A DNA stretch of 10,267 nt, taken from positions 1-10,267 of the forward strand of contig CAYRLW010000076.1 in assembly GCA_964425215.1 (NCBI GenBank), in the 5' to 3' direction. The notes under the pieces are model-generated. The model made no database searches. It saw only the letters and a program-made list of their open reading frames with translations, and had not been told where the DNA came from. The position numbers and the translations under genes were made by a program. This document shows positions 6,127 through 10,267 of this stretch, piece by piece (the first letter of the stretch is position 1; each line of letters opens with the position of its first letter). The DNA comes from CAYRLW01 sp964425215 (GTDB lineage Bacteria > Spirochaetota > Spirochaetia > Treponematales > Breznakiellaceae).

Positions 6127-7809
6127 ATGTCCACCCTAATAGCGCTAATAGCGCTGGCTCTCTATCTCGTTTTTTATTTTACCTATGGCCGGACCATACG
6201 GGACAAAATTCTTAAAAGTTCCACCGCTCCGGATGCCCCTTCAAAACGGTTAAGCGATGGGGTCGATTACGTGCCATCGAACAAGTACGTCCTGTTCGGT
6301 CATCACTTCGCGTCCATAGCCGGCGCCGGACCTATCACGGGCCCCGCGATCGCCGTCGCCTGGGGCTGGCTCCCCGGACTTTTATGGATTTGGTTTGGGA
6401 ACGTGTTCCTTGGGGCCGTGCATGATTATCTGGCCCTGACCGCTTCCATGCGGTACGACGGTCGGTCCATGCAGTTTGTTGCCCAAGACCTAATCGGGAA
6501 AAAGGCCGGACGAACCTTCGGCTGGTTTATTCTATTCCTTTGTATCCTGGTAGTAGCCGCCTTCGGCGATATCGTCGCGGGACAGTTTGCGGTGGATGGC
6601 CGGGTATTCTGGGCCTTCGTATTCTTCTGTGTCGCCGCAGTAATCGCGGGTTTCGCAATTTACCGGTCCAAACTGGGCCTTGGATGGGGAACCCTTATCG
6701 GCGTGGCGCTGGTTATTGTTGCCTTTGCGGCGGGCAACCAATTGCCCGTAAAGTGGAGCAAGGACGTCTATTTCCTTATCATTTTCGTGTATATAGTCCT
6801 GGCATCTACCCTCCCGGTTAACCTTCTATTACAGCCCCGGGATTACCTTTCTTCCTTCTTCCTTTATTTCGGACTTTTAACCGGCGGTATCGCCGCCCTT
6901 ATCAGTCTGCACCCCTTCGACGCTATTCCCCTATTCACCAGCTTTAGCGCCAAGGTAATCGGCGGTCAACCGTCGCCCTTCTGGCCCACGGTGCCCCTAA
7001 TCATCGCTTGCGGAGCCCTCTCGGGTTTCCACGCCCTGGTCGCGGCGGGAACCAGCTCCAAGCAGATTTCTAAGGAAACCGACGCCATTTTCGTCGGCTA
7101 CGGCGGTATGTTGGTGGAAGGGTTCCTCTCCACCCTGGTCGTGACGTCCATCGCGGCCTTCGGCTTCGCGGCCCTGGGGGACAAGTTGATGGCCACCCCC
7201 GCGATTCCCCGTTTTGTCCAGTCCTTCGCCAAGATGGTCAGCAGTCAGCTTCCCTTCCTGCCCATGAACTTTATGACCCTCTTCGCGGCTGTATGGGTAT
7301 CTACCTTCGCGTTAACCACCCTGGACACGACCAATCGTTTGGGTCGGTATATCGTGCAGGAAATGGCCCTTCCGCTGAAGGAGAAAAATCCTGGATGGTA
7401 CGGTTTCTTTAGCAACAAGTGGGTCGCTTCACTGATTATCGCCTTTACGGGTATCTATCTTGCCCGGTCCGGCGGTTATTCTATCCTTTGGCCCGCCTTC
7501 TCGGGGGCTAATCAGCTTCTCGCTTCGGTGGTCATGCTGACCGTCGCCATTTGGGTTAAGAAAAAAATGAACCCCCAGTATACCTTGGCTGTTCTTATTC
7601 CAGCCATATTCCTCTGGGTTACCGTAACCGTGGCGCTGATTTGGTACGAAATTGTTATTATCCCCACGTTCTATAAGGATATGACCAAGGTCAATAACGT
7701 TATTACAGGGACGGTGGTCGGAGCCATAACCCTGTTCATGCTGATCCTGAACGTCGGCATCATCGCCGGATTCTTAAAGAACTTTAAGGGGAATGCCCAG
7801 GCCGTATAA
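6127..7809 (+). CDS. cstA: CstA-family carbon-starvation / peptide or pyruvate transporter
   Basis: Polytopic inner-membrane protein of 560 residues. Experimentally studied members take up peptides or pyruvate, probably by proton symport; the substrate here cannot be told. Family signatures are strong: GHHFASIAGAGPITGP (58-73), HDY (99-101), LLQPRDYL (234-241), SGFHALVAAGTSSKQ (299-313), GYGGMLVEG (324-332), and TTLDTTNRLGRYIVQE in the second half. It has many hydrophobic helices. It is shorter than E. coli CstA (about 700), like many members from anaerobes and Gram-positives. The start has AAGGAGG (6112-6118) 8 nt before the ATG. It is divergent from the activator gene with 146 bp between, and is followed by an intrinsic terminator, so it is probably a single-gene unit. 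No sigma-54 element was seen before it. Confidence 0.95.
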   Translation: MSTLIALIALALYLVFYFTYGRTIRDKILKSSTAPDAPSKRLSDGVDYVPSNKYVLFGHHFASIAGAGPITGPAIAVAWGWLPGLLWIWFGNVFLGAVHDYLALTASMRYDGRSMQFVAQDLIGKKAGRTFGWFILFLCILVVAAFGDIVAGQFAVDGRVFWAFVFFCVAAVIAGFAIYRSKLGLGWGTLIGVALVIVAFAAGNQLPVKWSKDVYFLIIFVYIVLASTLPVNLLLQPRDYLSSFFLYFGLLTGGIAALISLHPFDAIPLFTSFSAKVIGGQPSPFWPTVPLIIACGALSGFHALVAAGTSSKQISKETDAIFVGYGGMLVEGFLSTLVVTSIAAFGFAALGDKLMATPAIPRFVQSFAKMVSSQLPFLPMNFMTLFAAVWVSTFALTTLDTTNRLGRYIVQEMALPLKEKNPGWYGFFSNKWVASLIIAFTGIYLARSGGYSILWPAFSGANQLLASVVMLTVAIWVKKKMNPQYTLAVLIPAIFLWVTVTVALIWYEIVIIPTFYKDMTKVNNVITGTVVGAITLFMLILNVGIIAGFLKNFKGNAQAV

Positions 7810-7837
7810 GGTATTTATCCTTTTACAATAGGCGATT

Positions 7838-7864
7838 TCCGCGGCCCCCCCGGGGTTCCGCGGA
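7838..7864 (+). repeat. GC-rich hairpin after cstA
   Basis: TCCGCGG (7838-7844) pairs with CCGCGGA (7858-7864), and the inner CCCC/GGGG can extend the stem with a small bulge. No T-run follows. It could protect the cstA 3' end or slow polymerase ahead of the terminator at 7885. Confidence 0.55.
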
Positions 7865-7884
7865 GGGTCACAGTTCCCAAGCGA

Positions 7885-7917
7885 CGGAGGGGCTTCTACG
7901 GAAGCCCTTCCGTTTTT
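7885..7917 (+). terminator. Rho-independent terminator of cstA
   Basis: CGGAGGGGCTTC (7885-7896) pairs with GAAGCCCTTCCG (7901-7912) in a 12-bp stem with one G-U pair and a TACG tetraloop, followed at once by TTTTT. It lies 76 bp after the cstA stop. Confidence 0.9.
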
Positions 7918-7927
7918 CCAGCGTCGG

Positions 7928-7936
7928 TGCTAGAAT
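7928..7936 (+). promoter_or_regulatory. Possible extended -10 promoter for the 8058-10204 operon
   Basis: TGCTAGAAT is an extended -10 (TGn + TAGAAT, 5 of 6). A start about 7 nt later would fall at about 7943, where the first leader hairpin begins. The -35 region overlaps the cstA terminator and is poor (TTCCGT). Confidence 0.45.
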
Positions 7937-7942
7937 TGAGTC

Positions 7943-8037
7943 AAATCCAAAAACCTCATTTTTTGGATTTATTCCGATAAAGACGTAATTTCTGTAAGAA
8001 ATTACTTAAGTCTACTCGAAAAACAATTGGTTTTTGG
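7943..8037 (+). other. Structured AT-rich leader with alternative pairings
   Basis: Three hairpins stand in a row. AAATCCAAAAA (7943-7953) pairs with TTTTTGGATTT (7960-7970); GTAATTTC (7985-7992) pairs with GAAATTAC (7998-8005); AAAAAC (8019-8024) pairs with GTTTTT (8030-8035). CCAAAAACC (7947-7955) is also an exact complement of GGTTTTTGG (8029-8037), so the outer two hairpins could be replaced by one long-range 9-bp helix enclosing the middle hairpin. The distal strand lies 20 nt before the ATG at 8058 and covers part of GGAG (8036-8039). Regulatory use is inference; chance pairing in AT-rich DNA is possible. Confidence 0.4.
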
Positions 8038-8057
8038 AGTGGGCTCAGGATTGGTCC

Positions 8058-8336
8058 ATGAACAATTTTCTGGTTACTATTAGAAAAGCGTATAAAATTT
8101 TTTTACAGGTTCACAAAGAAAAAGCCACCGGTATCGCCGAGTTTGAATTAAAGGAACTGGAAAATATTTTCTCCCTTTTAATTTTAGGCGGATTTGTGGG
8201 GATGCCATCGCCCCCGGTGCCCATAGCCATGGAGCTTTTGCCCTACATGGAGCGGGAGTTGACCATTATGCTCGCCCGGTCTGATACGGCCCAGGACCCC
8301 ATAGGGCCCCTTTTTGGAATATTGGATGTGGATTAA
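8058..8336 (+). CDS. Small protein of unknown function, first gene of the ArsA-like operon
   Basis: Not recognised. It has 92 residues from ATG 8058, chosen because AGGA (8047-8050) lies 7 nt upstream. A TTG at 8034 would give 100 residues but has no ribosome site and lies inside the leader hairpin. A basic N-terminal part (NNFLVTIRKAYKIF) is followed by an acidic stretch (EFELKELENIF). A hydrophobic, proline-containing segment comes next (about 39-62, LLILGGFVGMPSPPVPIAMELLPY), then MERELTIMLARSD and a short acidic tail. The middle segment could associate with a membrane, but its Pro/Gly content argues against a simple helix. The stop is 6 nt before the ATPase ATG, so the two are almost certainly co-translated. 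It may be a partner or substrate of the ATPase. Confidence 0.75.
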   Translation: MNNFLVTIRKAYKIFLQVHKEKATGIAEFELKELENIFSLLILGGFVGMPSPPVPIAMELLPYMERELTIMLARSDTAQDPIGPLFGILDVD

Positions 8337-8342
8337 AACTAT

Positions 8343-9281
8343 ATGAAAACCAACGCGTTCTTTTTAGGCAAGGGCGGGGTAGGAAAAACCACGACCTCGG
8401 CGGCCTTTGCCCTTTCTCTTGCCCGATCGGGCAAACGGGCACTGATTGTTTCTCTGGACCCGGCTCATAATTTAGGAGATGTCCTGGAAACCGAGTTGGG
8501 GGACCAACCCAAAAACGTGGAAACCAATTTGGACGCTTTGGAGGTGGATTTAAACGTTTGGGTTCAAAAATACCTGGAAGAAAGCCGCCAAGAATTGGCT
8601 ACCACCTATTCCTACGATATGGCGCTGAACCTAAACTCCTTTTTTGATATCATGAAGTACGCTCCCGGAACGGAGGAATACGCGGTTCTGTGGGCCATAG
8701 AGCATATTCGATGCAACCTTTCGGGGAACTACGACCTGGTGGTCTACGATACCCCCCCCACGGCCCTTTCCTTGCGCTTTCTAGCCATGCCGGCCATATC
8801 CTCCCTCTGGGTGGCTGAACTGACCAAATTACGGGAGAGAATTTTAAAAAAGCGGCAAACCATCACCCGTTTAAACAGCGAATCTCCCGTGGCCTCCAGT
8901 TGCGTGGATAAGGATGACGACCGGGTGTACGGTAAGCTGGGGTCCATAAAAAACCGCCTGCGGGATCTTTCCAATTTATTTTCCCTGGAAAGTTATATGG
9001 CGGTGGTTTTAAACCCCGACGAGCTCTCGGTTTCCGAAGCCCTACGGATCCAGGAAGAATTAGATCGAATCCATATTCCCCTCTCGGCCCTCTGTTTGAA
9101 TAAAAAGGGAATTTCCACCGCCCCCTGGAATTTAAACGGGAAACTTTCTAGCCATCCGCTTTTTGAGATCAATTTTGTTCCCTCGGGGCTCCACGGCCGA
9201 AACGCGGTTGCCGCCATCGATATGAACGCGTTAATCAACGACTTTACCAACCACGATACCCATCGTAAAGGAAATGTATGA
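8343..9281 (+). CDS. ArsA/Get3-family (SIMIBI class) ATPase
   Basis: A 312-residue cytosolic P-loop ATPase. It has the deviant Walker A GKGGVGKTT (9-17) with the signature lysine K10 that reaches across the dimer, switch I DPAHNLGDVLE (39-49), switch II DTPPTALSLRFL (136-147; ArsA and Get3 usually read DTAPTGHTLR), and a C-terminal LNPDELSVSEALR with LCLNKKG (250-256), typical of ArsA/Get3. Get3 targets tail-anchored membrane proteins and ArsA drives arsenite export. Here neither the ArsA metal-binding cysteine arrangement nor a Get3-type CxxC is visible; cysteines are C124, C187 and C251. It is one ATPase unit, not the duplicated ArsA. No arsB, arsR or arsC is nearby, so an arsenic role is unlikely. 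No strong Shine-Dalgarno precedes it, suggesting coupling to the gene before. Its stop overlaps the next start (ATGA). Confidence 0.88.
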   Translation: MKTNAFFLGKGGVGKTTTSAAFALSLARSGKRALIVSLDPAHNLGDVLETELGDQPKNVETNLDALEVDLNVWVQKYLEESRQELATTYSYDMALNLNSFFDIMKYAPGTEEYAVLWAIEHIRCNLSGNYDLVVYDTPPTALSLRFLAMPAISSLWVAELTKLRERILKKRQTITRLNSESPVASSCVDKDDDRVYGKLGSIKNRLRDLSNLFSLESYMAVVLNPDELSVSEALRIQEELDRIHIPLSALCLNKKGISTAPWNLNGKLSSHPLFEINFVPSGLHGRNAVAAIDMNALINDFTNHDTHRKGNV

Positions 9282-9922
9282 ACCCCTTTCTTCTTGTAGC
9301 GCTTATCCTTTTAGCCCTCGTTTCCACAGGGGCGTATTTTTACGGTTCTAAAAAAAATCGCTGGCTGTCTTCCGAAATAACCCATCAACTGGAAGAGGTA
9401 CTCCGGCCCACCAACACAAATTACGTTAATATCGGGGGACTTATTGGGTACAATTTTACCTATGTCCTGGGGAATCCCTTTATTAACGCTAAGGGAACCC
9501 TAACCCTGCGGCCCCGACATTCGTTTCTCTACCTGCCCATATCCCACCTGATCGGGGTTCGGGACCATCTTTTTATGAATATTTTTACCAAAAACAAATT
9601 TTCCGGGGAAGGTCATATCATAGAAGAATCACACCTTCGGAAGGCCAAAATCGAGGGCTTGGATTCCATGACCCGGTCCGAAATGAGCCGGGGAAACAAA
9701 CGTTTTATCCTTCTGTGGCGGTATAAAAACTTAGAAGCCGATCTAAAAAAGGTTCTGGAGGCTCTTCCAGAACCTTGGATGCTCAAGCATTTTTGCGTCT
9801 ACGCGGAAACGAAATCCTTTTACATTTTTGGAATACCGAATAAAAATCGTATTAAGGAACTGGTGGAACCCATTTTCATTCGCTTACCGATGTTTTTGTC
9901 GAAAGATAAAACCCAGGAGTAG
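9278..9922 (+). CDS. Membrane-anchored protein of unknown function
   Basis: Not recognised. 214 residues. One hydrophobic helix at about 4-22 followed by KKNR suggests an N-terminal membrane anchor with the bulk of the protein in the cytoplasm (positive-inside rule). The rest is soluble and mixed alpha/beta: a beta-rich part with IGGLIGYNFTYVLGNPF (52-68) and GTLTLRPRHSFLYLP (73-87), a basic middle (about 104-152), and a helical KKVLEALPEPW stretch near 157-168. The single cysteine is C173. The ATG lies inside the stop of the ATPase gene (ATGA), so translation is coupled and the products are likely needed together. It could be the membrane receptor or dock for the ATPase, by analogy with Get1/Get2, but there is no sequence resemblance I can point to. 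Confidence 0.8.
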   Translation: MNPFLLVALILLALVSTGAYFYGSKKNRWLSSEITHQLEEVLRPTNTNYVNIGGLIGYNFTYVLGNPFINAKGTLTLRPRHSFLYLPISHLIGVRDHLFMNIFTKNKFSGEGHIIEESHLRKAKIEGLDSMTRSEMSRGNKRFILLWRYKNLEADLKKVLEALPEPWMLKHFCVYAETKSFYIFGIPNKNRIKELVEPIFIRLPMFLSKDKTQE

Positions 9923-9925
9923 AAT

Positions 9926-10204
9926 ATGGAATTGGATAGAAGTACAACGGATAAGTTTGATAAGGTCTTGAACGAAGTGATAGACCCCCAATCGGAGCTA
10001 AGTTTAGCCGAACTGGGCCTGGTAAAAAAATTCAGCTACCACGCCCCCGAAAAGACCATCGTGGTTCATTTGGACGTTCAGCAACCCGTAGCCGAATGTT
10101 TGGCCTGTGCTACCGTGGACGGTTTCATTTTAGATAAAATTTCCCAGGCCATAATCAAAGCCATGGAAGCCGAGTTCCCCGGCTGGACCATCGAAGTTCG
10201 TTGA
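9926..10204 (+). CDS. MIP18/DUF59-like protein (Fe-S assembly type)
   Basis: 92 residues, the size of a stand-alone MIP18 (DUF59) domain. The pattern VIDPQSELSLAELGLVKKF (18-36) followed by a beta hairpin (TIVVHLDVQQP) and a helix after a Cys-containing turn matches the family, whose usual form is DPE-x-LS-xx-DLGLV and TxPGCP. The conserved turn is altered here to PVAECLACAT with C58 and C61, so a C-x2-C pair is present where most members carry one cysteine. Family members (SufT, PaaD, eukaryotic CIA2) help build or transfer iron-sulfur clusters; a metal or cluster role here is inference. It is last in the four-gene unit, with AGGAG (9915-9919) overlapping the previous stop and 3 bp between genes. 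It ends 9 bp from the 3' end of a converging tRNA gene. Confidence 0.78.
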   Translation: MELDRSTTDKFDKVLNEVIDPQSELSLAELGLVKKFSYHAPEKTIVVHLDVQQPVAECLACATVDGFILDKISQAIIKAMEAEFPGWTIEVR

Positions 10205-10213
10205 CAACGACCA

Positions 10214-10267
10214 CGCGACACGAGGGACTCGAACCCCCTACCTGCTGCTTAGAAGGCAGCTGCTCTA
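10214..10267 (-). tRNA. tRNA-Arg (anticodon UCU), 5' part outside window
   Basis: Read on the minus strand: the end of the D-arm (TAGAGC), anticodon stem GCTGC/GCAGC around loop CTTCTAA with anticodon TCT (10253-10251), a 5-nt variable region AGGTA, T-arm GGGGG-TTCGAGT-CCCTC, acceptor 3' strand GTGTCGC (10221-10215) and discriminator G at 10214. TGG follows, so CCA is not encoded. The 5' acceptor strand and most of the D-loop are cut off. It reads AGA codons. Confidence 0.93.

Noticed and set aside
8034..8057. TTG start for the small protein
   Set aside because: It lies inside a leader hairpin with no ribosome site; ATG 8058 has AGGA at good spacing. It is not strictly excluded.
8343..9281. 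Arsenite pump ATPase of an ars operon
   Set aside because: There is a single ATPase unit, no visible metal-binding cysteine set and no arsB, arsR or arsC in the window.
1..10267. CRISPR arrays, insertion sequences, transposases or phage genes
   Set aside because: No spaced direct repeats, transposase motifs or terminal repeats were seen on reading both strands.

Overview
The window looks like a chromosomal segment of a moderate-GC bacterium. The most economical reading is a spirochaete of the genus Treponema, possibly a nitrogen-fixing gut species. This rests on a type III glutamine synthetase, an ammonium transporter paired with a PII protein, a NifA-type activator, sigma-54 promoters and a CstA transporter in one place. 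The assignment is inference; no rRNA or other taxonomic marker is present.

Left half (1-5980, all minus strand): a nitrogen-assimilation block. In transcription order it contains a NifA-family sigma-54 activator (GAF, AAA+, Fis-type HTH), amtB, glnK, and a nearly complete glnN that loses only its extreme C-terminus at the window edge. Two textbook sigma-54 (-24/-12) promoters are visible, one before amtB-glnK and one before glnN. The obvious model is that the neighbouring activator opens both promoters when nitrogen is scarce. A 17-bp motif, TACA-WWWW-TGTAGGAAW, occurs four times in the intergenic DNA of this block: twice as a large inverted repeat between glnK and glnN, once between the activator and amtB, and once just before the activator gene. 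It is a candidate operator or enhancer for this small regulon. The PII protein lacks the uridylylated tyrosine at position 51, so it may sense metabolites without UTase control.

Middle (5981-7917): a 146-bp divergent intergenic region, then cstA on the plus strand (carbon-starvation or peptide/pyruvate-type transporter), ended by a strong intrinsic terminator.

Right part (7918-10204, plus strand): a compact four-gene unit. It encodes a small unrecognised protein, an ArsA/Get3-family ATPase, a membrane-anchored unrecognised protein whose start overlaps the ATPase stop, and a MIP18/DUF59-like protein. Its putative leader carries three AT-rich hairpins and a 9-nt segment that could instead pair next to the start region. 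This unit is the best candidate for an undescribed system. The window ends in the 3' part of a tRNA-Arg(UCU) on the minus strand, converging on the operon.
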